From positions 1 to 25,943 of the forward strand of contig NZ_QUDO01000053.1 of NCBI RefSeq assembly GCF_003477525.1: a DNA stretch of 25,943 bases, written 5' to 3'. The notes beneath the pieces were generated by a model. The model saw only the letters and a list, made by a program, of their open reading frames with translations. It did not search any database and was not told the origin of the DNA. The position numbers and the translations under genes were made by a program. Positions 7,146 to 15,054 of the stretch are shown here, one piece after another (within the stretch, counting starts at the first letter, position 1; each line of letters starts with the position of its first letter). Origin of the DNA: Ruminococcus sp. AF41-9 (lineage in GTDB: Bacteria > Bacillota > Clostridia > Lachnospirales > Lachnospiraceae).

Positions 7146-7169
7146 ATTCAGAAATTAATATCTCTGAAT
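7146..7169 (-). promoter_or_regulatory. Intercistronic hairpin after the solute-binding protein gene
   Basis: ATTCAGA (7146-7152) and TCTGAAT (7163-7169) pair around a 10-base AT-rich loop, a few bases after the binding-protein stop, in a 126-base gap. Such hairpins often stabilise the upstream message and favour binding-protein excess. There is no U-tract. Confidence 0.35.
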
Positions 7170-7173
7170 ATAA

Positions 7174-8730
7174 TTACTCAGCAAGTGTGATGTCTTTTGT
7201 CAGCCAGTAGTAATCCATCGGATACATCTTCACGCCTGTAACTCTCTTGTTGGAGAACAGATAAGTTGTCTCATATCCGAAGAATACAGTTGCTGCATCA
7301 TCCATGATATCCTGCTGGATCTTGATGATCAGGTCTTTTCTTTCTTCTTCGTCAAATGTTCCTGCAAGCTCATCGAGAAGCTCATCTACTTCCGGATTGT
7401 TGTATCCTGCTGTGTTGTTTGCAGATTTGCTGTACCAGTTCTCTCTTAAATAGTTCTCCGGATCTCCTGTATTAGCTACAAGTACGTTCCAGATAAGAAG
7501 GTCATACTGACCAGAATCTCTCATGTCGAGAAGTGTTTCATAGCTTACTGTATTCAGGTTTACATTGATACCAATTTCCTTCAGGCTGGCCTGTGCTGCC
7601 TGTGCATAAACACCAAGCTCTGCACGGCTTGTATAGATAACGAAATCAAGTGTCAGAGGATCTCCGTCCGGTGTTTCCACGAATCCGTCACCATCTGTAT
7701 CTTTATATCCTGCTTCCTCAAGGATTGCTTTCGCACCTTCCGGATCATAGCTGTTCTCATCGTTCAGATCATCAAATCCGAAGTCAAGTGTTGGAGGTAC
7801 CGGTGCTTTACCTGCTGTAGCTCCACCCTCAAGAAGAACATCACAGTATGTCTGTTTGTCAAGTCCGCGCAGAAGTGCCTGACGAAGTGCTTTATCGCTG
7901 AGTGCGCGACCTTCACTCTGGTTCATGAATGCATATGTGGAACGCAGGGACTGAAGTTCCTGAATGTCATAGTTGTCATTTCCTTCGAACTCAACAAGGT
8001 TTTCTGTCTTTAAGTTGTAAGCGATGTCGATCTCGCCGGTCTGAAGAGCCATGGAACGTGTTGTCTGGTCGTCTACACATTTCAGTGTTACTTTATCAAG
8101 CGGAACTTCGCCGTCCCAGTAGTTTTCATTTCTTACTACCACGCAGGAATCTGTAGGGCTGAAGGATTCTACTGCGTAAGGTCCTGTACAGATCGGTCCT
8201 TCCATTGCAAATGTAGAGTCATCTACGTTTGTGTCTACGATCAGGAATAACGGGTCTGCAAGGCTTCCTGCCATGTTTGCGTTTGCTCTGTTTAAGTGGA
8301 AGATCAGGTTCTGTCCGTCAACTTCCATGCTGTCCAGGTCAAAGAACTCCGGTACACGGTCGCTCTTGTCAGCGGTACGCTGGATGGATGCCATTACCAT
8401 CTCCGGTGTCATATCATCGCCGTTGGAGAATTTAACACCTTCACGGATCTTGAATGTCCATGTAAGTCCGTCTTCGCTGTTTTCCCAGCTCTCTGCCAGA
8501 CAAGGAACGATCTCACCGTTCTCATCGAATTTAGTAAGGCACTCACCGATCGCATAACGGGAAACAACCCAGCTGAAGTACTGCTCTGTAGGCTCCAGAG
8601 TATCAGCAAAGCTTGTGACACCGATTGTGATCTCTTTTGCATCTGCTGCGTGAGTTACGGTTGCCATGGAAAATGTCATTGTACATGCAAGTGCTACTGC
8701 TAAAACTTTTTTAAATAATGTATTCTTCAT
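7174..8730 (-). CDS. Family-5 extracellular solute-binding protein (peptide/nickel type)
   Basis: 518 residues with AGGAGG six bases before the ATG. The N-terminus is a Sec signal peptide ending THA before ADAKEIT. A cysteine at about 16 lies in VALAC, which does not fit a lipobox well. Family-5 features follow: ECLTKFDENGEIVPCLAESW, then LTWTFKIREGVKFSNGDDMT with the usual W-F-L/I-R--V-F-dG signature, GPYAVESFSP, and C-terminal AYNNPEVDELL-type repeats (here GYNNPEVDELLDELAG). Members bind peptides, nickel or cobalt complexes and other ligands; the sequence alone does not fix the ligand. A DTDGDGFVETPDGD segment resembles a calcium loop common in Clostridial members. The B12 riboswitch upstream makes a cobalt-related ligand the leading idea. 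Confidence 0.88.
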   Translation of the reverse strand: MKNTLFKKVLAVALACTMTFSMATVTHAADAKEITIGVTSFADTLEPTEQYFSWVVSRYAIGECLTKFDENGEIVPCLAESWENSEDGLTWTFKIREGVKFSNGDDMTPEMVMASIQRTADKSDRVPEFFDLDSMEVDGQNLIFHLNRANANMAGSLADPLFLIVDTNVDDSTFAMEGPICTGPYAVESFSPTDSCVVVRNENYWDGEVPLDKVTLKCVDDQTTRSMALQTGEIDIAYNLKTENLVEFEGNDNYDIQELQSLRSTYAFMNQSEGRALSDKALRQALLRGLDKQTYCDVLLEGGATAGKAPVPPTLDFGFDDLNDENSYDPEGAKAILEEAGYKDTDGDGFVETPDGDPLTLDFVIYTSRAELGVYAQAAQASLKEIGINVNLNTVSYETLLDMRDSGQYDLLIWNVLVANTGDPENYLRENWYSKSANNTAGYNNPEVDELLDELAGTFDEEERKDLIIKIQQDIMDDAATVFFGYETTYLFSNKRVTGVKMYPMDYYWLTKDITLAE

Positions 8731-8811
8731 ATATTCCTCCTGAAATATTTAGGTAAGTGGTGAAGTCCGCGGTTCAGTACGGAAGCCGCAGAACTCTTTG
8801 TTTTTATTTTC

Positions 8812-9635
8812 TTACTCCTGTCTTGGGTCAAGAACGTCACGGATGCTGTCACCAAGCATGTTGAAGATAACTACGCAGATTACAATCGCGATACCTGGGT
8901 AGATCATCAGCCATGGTGCTTTTGCCATGTAAGTTCTTCCCTCGTTCAGCATCAGTCCCCATTCCGGTGTCGGCGCTGTAGCACCAAAACCAAGGAGGAT
9001 AAGGATGCCAGCTCCAGCATCATGGTTCCGATATCTGCTGCTGCAGTTACTACCATCTGAGTAACCATGTTCGGGAGAACATGTACCAGCAGGATCTTCC
9101 ATGTCCTGGTTCCGTTTACGACTGCTGCTTCAATATAAAGATTCTTTTTAACCCTCAGCACCATACTTCGTGCAAGTCTGGCATATTTGGTCCAGCTTAC
9201 TGCCGCAATGGAAATAACGGCATTTACAAGGTTCGGTCCCAGCATACCGGCGATTGCGATTGCAAGTACCAGACCAGGGAAAGAGATCATCATATCAGCG
9301 ATACGCATGATCACACCGTCTACGATTCCGCCGAAATATCCGGCGATCACTCCAAGAAATGTACCGATCACAAAGATAACTGCTACCAGACATAAAGTCA
9401 TGACCAGAGAAGTTCTGGTTCCGAAAATCACTCGTGATAACAGGTCACGTCCCAGCTTGTCTGTTCCAAAGGGATGTGCAGAACTTGGTGCCTGAAGGGA
9501 TTCCAGCATCACTGCATCCAGCGGGTCATAGGGTGCAATCTGCGGGGCAAACACAGCTACACCAACTACGACCAACGCCAGTATCGAAAAAAGGGTAAAC
9601 TGCTTATTTTCTTTAAATACTTTCGCTAACTTCAA
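8812..9635 (-). pseudogene. Peptide/nickel-family permease, OppC/NikC type, with one frameshift
   Basis: The gene starts at TTG 9635, immediately after the previous stop (TAATTG), with AGGAGG eight bases upstream. It reads correctly through the inner-membrane permease domain, including the EAA-like loop VVNGTRTWKILLVHVLPN, as far as MMLELASLS. The frame then shifts. The missing C-terminus (LGFGATAPTPEWGLML to DSIRDVLDPRQE) continues in another frame to 8812. A single lost T near 8995-8998 (CCTTCC to CCTCC) explains it; restored, the protein is 274 residues, normal for the family. The break lies before the last transmembrane helices, so the product would be non-functional if the deletion is real. 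It may be a sequencing indel. Confidence 0.88.
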
Positions 9636-10574
9636 TTATCTATCCTCCTTAAGTCTTGGATCCAGATAAGTATAGGACAGATCCACAAGCAGGTTAATGC
9701 ACATATAAAGAATGGCGATCCACAATACATATCCCTGAACCAACGGATAGTCACGGCAGGAGATTGCTTTGACTGCCATATTTCCCATACCCGGCCAGTT
9801 GTAGATGATCTCAACGACCGCAGTACCGCCAAGAAGACTTCCCAGAGAAAGTCCAAGCAGAGTTACCAGCGGAAGCATTACATTCGGAAGAACATGTCTC
9901 CATAAAATCACACTCTCCTTGATACCTCTCATACGTGCACCTGTTACATAATCCTGATGAAGTTCCTCCAGAACTGCACTTCTTACCTGTCTGGTATATT
10001 TCGCAGACATGGCAAGAGCCAACGTAAGTGCCGGCAGGACCATCGCCTTGAAATCAGTGCTTCCTCCTGCTACATTTACCCAGCGAAGCTGTACACCGAA
10101 GATACTCAGTAAGATCAGACCCAGCCAGAAGCTTGGTACGGATACCCCGACGAAGGTAATTCCTCTTACAAAATAGTCCGGGAATTTGTTCTGATACACT
10201 GCTGCCAGGATTCCCAGTGGAATGGAAATCACGATCATCATCAGCAATGCCAGCAGAGACATCTTCAGGGTTGGCCAGAAACAGGATACAAGTTTCTGTA
10301 CTACCGGCATCTTAAAGGAATAAGACTGTCCCATATCTCCGGTAAGTACACCTTTCAGCCAGCTTCCATACTGAACAATAAACGGCTGGTCAAGTCCCAG
10401 CTCATGTCTTGTCTGTTCCAGAAGCTCTGGTGTGGGAAGATTACCGCACTCTGTCAGCATGATCTCAGCCGGATCACCAGGAGACAGATAAGTCAGTCCG
10501 AAGGTCAGAAAACTGATACCAAACAGAACGATCAGAATCTGCAGAAATCTTTTCCCGATTTGTTTTTTCGTCAA
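9636..10574 (-). CDS. Peptide/nickel-family permease, OppB/NikB type
   Basis: I place the start at TTG 10574 (MTKKQIGKRFLQ), with AAGGAG just upstream. The in-frame ATG at 10772 would run through the riboswitch terminator and encode an unrelated leader. The 312-residue protein has the family's N-terminal segment FLTFGLTYLSPGDPAEIML, then ELGLDQPFIVQYGSWL, LTGDMGQS, about six membrane helices, and the ATPase-contacting loop GARMRGIKESVILWRHVLPN. It ends SYTYLDPRLKEDR, the typical C-terminus. It forms the channel with the adjacent OppC-type permease. It is the first structural gene of the cobalamin-riboswitch operon. Confidence 0.9.
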   Translation of the reverse strand: MTKKQIGKRFLQILIVLFGISFLTFGLTYLSPGDPAEIMLTECGNLPTPELLEQTRHELGLDQPFIVQYGSWLKGVLTGDMGQSYSFKMPVVQKLVSCFWPTLKMSLLALLMMIVISIPLGILAAVYQNKFPDYFVRGITFVGVSVPSFWLGLILLSIFGVQLRWVNVAGGSTDFKAMVLPALTLALAMSAKYTRQVRSAVLEELHQDYVTGARMRGIKESVILWRHVLPNVMLPLVTLLGLSLGSLLGGTAVVEIIYNWPGMGNMAVKAISCRDYPLVQGYVLWIAILYMCINLLVDLSYTYLDPRLKEDR

Positions 10575-10684
10575 AATAATCTCCTTCCTACATCTTTCGT
10601 GAATCAAACCAGTGCCGGAACAGTTACTGATCATCTCGTGATCAATAACTCTGAAAATCCCCCCAGGGGGCTTAATTTTTAGGC

Positions 10685-10722
10685 AAAAAAATAGCCCGTA
10701 ACATGAAACACCATACATACGG
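10685..10722 (-). terminator. Intrinsic terminator of the riboswitch expression platform
   Basis: On the minus strand CCGTA and TACGG enclose a partly paired loop, followed by GGGC, TA and seven T's (10685-10691). It sits between the riboswitch aptamer and the first permease gene, where B12-dependent termination would act. Confidence 0.65.
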
Positions 10723-10783
10723 ACATAAAATGACATGAAAAAATTATGCTTCCTATCTACCGTAAGAATCATTCCTATCCCAA

Positions 10784-10948
10784 TTGTAAGCAGTTCTCCT
10801 GACTTAAGTTCAACACTTTAAAACGCCTTCCCAGATCAACTTTGCTTCATGGTCCAGTGACATAAATTGTTTCAAAGCTCCCTATTACAGTGACGGGATC
10901 GCACCGGATTTCCACCGGTTTCTCTATTAATCCTTGCGGAACTTACAA
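10784..10948 (-). promoter_or_regulatory. Cobalamin (B12) riboswitch
   Basis: Minus strand, 5' to 3'. TTGTAAG (10942-10948) and CTTACAA (10784-10790) form P1. The stem-loop CCGGTGGAAATCCGG with the following GTGCGATCCCGTCACTGTAA (10885-10918) matches the conserved cobalamin aptamer core. GTCACTGGACC (10851-10861) and GGGAAGGCG (10824-10832) are the usual internal elements. AAGTCAGGAGAACTGC (10790-10805) is the B12 box, close to the consensus AGYCAGGAGACCTGCC. High adenosylcobalamin should switch the downstream transporter operon off through the terminator at 10685-10722. Confidence 0.93.
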
Positions 10949-10993
10949 CGACTGGTTCAAAACCAATAAATGTTATTTAATTTTTACATTTGC

Positions 10994-11023
10994 AGTATAA
11001 AATATTTTTTTATACTTTGTCCA
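10994..11023 (-). promoter_or_regulatory. Promoter of the riboswitch-controlled transporter operon
   Basis: On the minus strand TGGACA (11018-11023) and TATACT (10994-10999) are 18 bases apart, in a very AT-rich stretch, placing transcription start about 40 bases before the riboswitch P1 stem. Confidence 0.55.
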
Positions 11024-11154
11024 GTAATTAGCAAAAAAAATCAGATTGTATTTAAAAGCGTACAATATTTCACAGTTTTTTCACATTTTTTGATTTTTCA
11101 CGCTGAAGTAGCGCAGAATTATAAGAAACATTTTGCCTAAATTTTCACGTTTTA

Positions 11155-11183
11155 TTGTCGAAGTTATTCTGCTATGCTAAAAT
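11155..11183 (+). promoter_or_regulatory. Promoter for the M28 peptidase gene
   Basis: TTGTCG (11155-11160) and TAAAAT (11178-11183) are separated by exactly 17 bases, and TGC just before the -10 gives an extended -10. The rest of the divergent interval (11024-11154) is AT-rich with T-runs; I see nothing else in it. Confidence 0.55.
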
Positions 11184-11195
11184 ATTTTTATGATA

Positions 11196-11237
11196 TCAGG
11201 TCGGGACAAAAATCCCTTTCAAGCCTGACTTCTTTTT
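11196..11237 (+). terminator. Terminator-like hairpin in the leader of the M28 gene (possible attenuator)
   Basis: TCAGG (11196-11200) pairs with CCTGA (11224-11228) and inner GGGA (11203-11206) with TCCC (11213-11216), followed by TTCTTTTT (11230-11237). It lies just after the promoter and about 55 bases before the start codon, so it could control read-through into the gene. No known riboswitch class is recognised. Confidence 0.45.
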
Positions 11238-11291
11238 ACAGCAAAATTCATACGAACTATTATACAAACTATCAGGAAAGAGGCGATTCCA

Positions 11292-13401
11292 TTGAACATT
11301 GAAGATTCCTGTATTTCCTGCATTGACACCAGCTGGTCCTACCAGCTTGCCAAACGCATGGAAAAAGAAAAAACAAATCCTGTTCTGGCTACCGCACTGC
11401 AGGTTCCGCCGCAGAGACAGCTACAGGAGATATGTTATATGAAGAAATGAAACGCATCGGCCTTACCGATGTCACCAGAGATACTTTTACACTGGACGGA
11501 TGGGAATTCGAGAAAGCAGTCCTGAAATTCACAGACAACAGTGGTCTGGAACATACCTTTCAGATGGGGGGCTATCAGACAAATTTTGAAACCAATGGTT
11601 TTCAGAATTATGATCTCGTTTATCTTGGAAAAGGGACTACTGCAGATTATGAAGGCGTAAATGTCAAAGGAAAACTGGTCATGGTCGAGATCAACCAGCG
11701 TGATGAATGGTGGATCAGCTTCCCGGTTTATCAGGCTTACCTGCGGGGGGCCGCTGCTCTGATCGCAGTTCAGGCAAACGGATATGGAGAAATTGCGGAA
11801 ACTGCTCTTAACGCACAGGATATCGCAGGTCCGGATTTCGCACCTGCTTTCTCCCTGTCCCAGGCAGATGCACGAATCCTTAAGGCTGCCCTTCAGGACA
11901 AAATTTCTGCTCAGAAAAACAATACTACTGATTCTGAGCATATCCAGAATGCTTCTGAACCGGATTCCGTTTTTTTACGCAACCATTCATTAAAAGTATC
12001 TCTCGATGCCCGTTCCAGAGTCATTCCGGACACAAAAGCCAGCAATATTGTCGGCAAAATCCAGGGAACTGAGACAGACTCCATGATCGTATTATCTGCC
12101 CACTATGATTCCTATTTCGATGGATTTCAGGACGATAATGCAGCGATCGCCATGATGCTCGGCATCGCCCGTGCACTGGTAAAAGGCGGTTATAAACCGG
12201 CCCACACTCTGGTATTCTGCGCCATGGCAGCCGAAGAATGGGGCATCATTGATTCCAAATATGACTGGTCCACAGGTGCGTATAATCAGGTATTCCGTGT
12301 ACATCCGGACTGGCAGGGAAAAGTGATCGCAGACCTGAATTTCGAGCTTCCGGCTCATGCACACAACACACAGGATGCTATCCGCTGCACCTATGAATAT
12401 ACAGACTTTATCCGGCAGTTCACAGACAGCCTGACGGTTCCGAAGGAGCTTATCCGGACGGGATCACAGTCCTGTCTCCGATTGAGACCTGGTCCGATGA
12501 TTTCTCCATGGCGATCGCAGGAATCCCATCTACCGTAAATGATTTCAGTGCCGGACCATTCATGCAGAACTATTATCATTCCCAGTATGATAATCAGGAT
12601 GTCTATCAGGAAGCGGTTTATCAGTTCCATCATGAATGCTATCTGAAACTTGTAATGGCCTTTGACCGTCTGGTCCTGCCGCCGATGAATTTCAGCAATA
12701 CAATAAAGGCAGTGATTTCCGGTATTCATGAAAACGCCCTCTCCTTCGCATCAGAAGAACAGGACAGCCTGACAGCCCGTCTGGAAAAAGTACAGGAATT
12801 ATGCAGTCAGGTTTATACACACATCTGCCAGATCAATCAGAAATATGCAAAACTAACAGCACTGAAAGAACGCACAGCTTTCCGCAAAAGCCAGGAAACA
12901 AATGCAGCGGCACTGTTAAAAATTTTCCGCAAGGCACAGAATTATCTGGTACGCCTGAACTGGCAGGATGAAGTCATTTTTCCACAGGAATCTGCTTCCA
13001 AAAATATCTCCCAGTTAGAGAAAGCCCGCCTTGCCCTTACCGAAGGAAACATCACAGACGCACTGAAGGCACTCTACCGGGTGGATAATAATATGTACGC
13101 ATTCCTTTTTGATGAAGAAGTATACTATCATTTCACAGAATACATTCTTCACCAGCCAAAAGACCGCCTCATGTGGGGTGCCGGACGCATTATGCACCAC
13201 GAAAATCTTTATGGAATCGTACAGACATTAAAGCAGCGCATGAAAGAAAATACACCGGAACTGGACGGAGAGATCCGCCGTCTGGAAGCTGCCCTGCGCA
13301 GACAGAAAGCCTACTATAAAGATGACCTGCGTTATCTGAGCAGTTCTGTCGAAAAACTCTCAGCCATGCTGACAGAGCTTTCTGACAGACTGGATAGCTG
13401 A
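11292..13401 (+). pseudogene. M28-family aminopeptidase-like protein with two single-base frameshifts
   Basis: The start is TTG 11292 (MNIEDSCISCIDTSWSYQLA) with AAGAGG eight bases upstream. Near 11388 the frame slips: restoring one G (CTGGC to CTGGGC) gives NPVLGYRTAGSAAETATGDM and joins the next frame at 11432. A second lost base near 12448 (restored as GAAGCTTATCCG, giving VPKEAYPDGITVLSPIETW) joins the last frame. Corrected, it is about 703 residues. The M28 zinc site is clear: H and D in LSAHYDSYFDG, D in FQDDNAA, the EE pair in CAMAAEEWG, and D in IADLNFE. The C-terminal third, from about 12700, is helical and charged, probably a coiled-coil appendage. There is no signal peptide. Either a decaying gene or two sequencing indels. 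Confidence 0.85.
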
Positions 13402-13436
13402 CTACATCAATAATACATATCAAGCACATACTTAAC

Positions 13437-13495
13437 CAGATAATTTTATCTGTCTGATCCAGATAAAAGTTACTGTTCACTCCGTGCACAGTAAC
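13437..13495. repeat. Two hairpins after the M28 gene
   Basis: CAGATAA/TTATCTG (13437-13452) is followed by a stronger stem, GTTACTGT (13469-13476) with ACAGTAAC (13488-13495) and an inner CAC/GTG. An A-run, not a U-run, follows on the plus strand, so neither is a good plus-strand terminator. They may stabilise the message. Confidence 0.4.
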
Positions 13496-13518
13496 AGATA
13501 AAAAAACACAAAATCATA

Positions 13519-13562
13519 GATTTACAACCGATAAAATTATGAAAGATGATCGATTGTAAATC
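13519..13562 (+). promoter_or_regulatory. 14-bp dyad upstream of the acetyltransferase gene
   Basis: GATTTACAA-C-CGAT (13519-13532) mirrors ATCG-A-TTGTAAATC (13549-13562), thirteen matches in fourteen, around a 16-base centre. It ends 30 bases before the ATG and 13 bases before the ribosome binding site. It could be an operator or an RNA hairpin limiting translation. Confidence 0.45.
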
Positions 13563-13592
13563 ACAACAAAAACGAGGAGAATTTACATACTT

Positions 13593-14234
13593 ATGGAAAG
13601 TGATAATTTGTACCGGGTACAGGAAGAAGATTTACCAAGACTGCAGAAACTGTTAACTGTCTGTTTCGCACAGGACCCACTGTATCATACCCTGATCCCG
13701 GATGACGACACCAGAGAACGCCTTTTGCCGGAACTTTTTTCCTGTGATCTCACAGAATTTTTTCAGACCTGCGAAATCTATTCTGACAGCAGCGAACTGA
13801 ACAGCATTCTGGTTGTTTCTGATGAAAGTGAGCCTTACAATGTTTTACAGTATTGTCTCACAGAAGCCAAAGCTACCCTTACCACAGATGGGTGTCTTAT
13901 CAAAGAAGATCCAAGCCTGAAAACCTTCTGGAATTTCATTCAGGGAAAAGATTACCTGAATTCCAGCTGGACAGACCAGCTTCACCAGACAGACCGCCTT
14001 CATGTAATCTACCTCGCAGTAGATCCGGGGCATCAGCATCACGGACTTGCAGAAGTGTTAATGGATGAAGTCATCCAGTACGCACAGAAACATAAAATGC
14101 TCATCTCCCTGGAAACCCACAATCCCAATAACGTTCCTATTTACGAACATTTCGGATTTAAGACTTACGGCATTGTGGAAAAACATCATTTCGGACTGAA
14201 ACAGTACTGCATGATCAGAGAGGCTACTGTCTGA
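13593..14234 (+). CDS. GNAT-family N-acetyltransferase
   Basis: 213 residues. The acetyl-CoA-binding motif A is HVIYLAVDPGHQHHGLAEVL (about residues 135-155), with the Q-x-x-G-x-A pyrophosphate loop as HQHHGLA. It is followed by motif B, VPIYEHFGFKTYG. The N-terminal segment (YRVQEEDLPRLQKLLTVCFA) is the usual first helix of the fold. GNAT enzymes transfer acetyl groups from acetyl-CoA to amines; the acceptor here is unknown. GGAGA lies about 12 bases before the ATG, slightly far. The gene follows the M28 peptidase in the same direction after a 190-base gap that contains hairpins, so it may be separately regulated. The 47-bp repeat starts three bases after its stop. Confidence 0.85.
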   Translation: MESDNLYRVQEEDLPRLQKLLTVCFAQDPLYHTLIPDDDTRERLLPELFSCDLTEFFQTCEIYSDSSELNSILVVSDESEPYNVLQYCLTEAKATLTTDGCLIKEDPSLKTFWNFIQGKDYLNSSWTDQLHQTDRLHVIYLAVDPGHQHHGLAEVLMDEVIQYAQKHKMLISLETHNPNNVPIYEHFGFKTYGIVEKHHFGLKQYCMIREATV

Positions 14235-14237
14235 GTC

Positions 14238-14323
14238 AGGCGGATATTCGCAATTGAAGCAGGGGACTTACCTGATTTGGTTAAAGTGTATTGCAGATAA
14301 CGAAAAAAGTTACCGTTTTCTGC
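14238..14323 (+). repeat. 47-bp interspersed repeat, divergent copy 3, followed by a hairpin
   Basis: The repeat occupies 14238-14285. It keeps GCGGATATTCGCAAT and the tail ACTTACCTGATTTGG plus TTAAA, but the middle is replaced (TGAAGCAGGGG), so the 8-bp hairpin of copies 1 and 2 is lost. CAGG before the core and CCTG in the tail remain complementary. Eight bases later GCAGATAACG (14293-14302) pairs with CGTTTTCTGC (14314-14323) with one mismatch, a weak terminator-like hairpin without a U-tract. Confidence 0.65.
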
Positions 14324-14377
14324 GAATTTATGTTATACTGCTTTTAACTGGGAATGATATAAATTAACCTATTTTCA

Positions 14378-14474
14378 ACCGTAAATTTTGTACAATTATT
14401 CGCCTAGTAATATTTATATTTTTATATTAAAATAATACTTATGTATGTACCAGTGTACTGGCAGAATTTACGGT
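14378..14474 (+). promoter_or_regulatory. Operator-like inverted repeats upstream of the BlaI-type repressor
   Basis: A perfect 10-bp inverted repeat, ACCGTAAATT (14378-14387) and AATTTACGGT (14465-14474), encloses 77 AT-rich bases. CCAGT-GT-ACTGG (14450-14461) and a related CCACAGTAACTGG near 14490 form shorter dyads, and GTAC recurs five times between 14390 and 14512. BlaI/MecI/CopY repressors bind TACA/TGTA-type dyads, so these are plausible autoregulatory sites. A -10-like TATGAT is at 14521-14526. The stretch 14324-14546 contains no gene. Confidence 0.45.
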
Positions 14475-14546
14475 GACCAGTCGGCTGTACCACAGTAACT
14501 GGGCATCTGTACACAAACTATATGATACTAATAAGGAGGACTTATA

Positions 14547-14921
14547 ATGCTACGCAATGCAATGAGCGCAACAGAATTTTATATTTTAGAATACTTATGG
14601 ACAAGGGAAACACCTGCAACCTTTTCTGAGATCATGAATCATTTTAACAACGAAGAGAAGAAAGAATGGAAGAAACAGACAGTCAATACCTTCCTTACCC
14701 GTCTTGCTCAGAAAGGTTTCCTGAACATCGACAAGAGCGGCAAAAGAGCCCTGTATATTCCATCTGTTACAGCTAAGAAATATTATGAAGATTACGCAAA
14801 TCTGATCATCAATGATTCCTATAAAGGTTCTCTTAAAAACTTCATTTGTGCCTTTACAGCCAGTCATAAATTAACAGAGGCAGAGAAAGAAGAACTGATT
14901 GCTTATATCCAGTCTTTATAA
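14547..14921 (+). CDS. BlaI/MecI/CopY-family transcriptional repressor
   Basis: 124 residues, with AAGGAGG seven bases before the ATG. The N-terminal winged helix is evident: SATEFYILEYLWTRETPATF, then the recognition helix WKKQTVNTFLTRLAQKGFL and the wing KSGKRALYIPSV. The C-terminal helices (from about residue 80) would mediate dimerisation. Family members repress beta-lactamase, methicillin-resistance or copper genes and are released by proteolysis or metal binding. No M56 sensor protease, beta-lactamase or copper ATPase is in this window, so its target is unknown. Operator-like repeats precede it, suggesting autoregulation. Confidence 0.88.
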   Translation: MLRNAMSATEFYILEYLWTRETPATFSEIMNHFNNEEKKEWKKQTVNTFLTRLAQKGFLNIDKSGKRALYIPSVTAKKYYEDYANLIINDSYKGSLKNFICAFTASHKLTEAEKEELIAYIQSL

Positions 14922-15019
14922 TTCTTTTTCCATTGAATATAGACTCTTGCGGAACCTGCCATTGGCAGTTTTCTGCAAATACACAGTCAGAACATTACGA
15001 AATAATTTCTTATAAAAGA

Positions 15020-15054
15020 AACAGCCCCGGATTACTCAGGGCTGTTTTTTTCTG
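15020..15054. terminator. Bidirectional intrinsic terminator
   Basis: AACAGCCC (15020-15027) pairs with GGGCTGTT (15039-15046), followed by a T-run on the plus strand; on the minus strand TTTCTTTTAT follows. It overlaps the last codons of the minus-strand lipoprotein gene and ends both the BlaI-type gene and the mgl operon. Confidence 0.88.

Noticed and set aside
10655..10680. C-run followed by G-run (GCCCCCTGGGGGG on the minus strand) after the riboswitch terminator
   Set aside because: Only four base pairs with a four-base loop and a short T-tract; less convincing than the terminator at 10685-10722.
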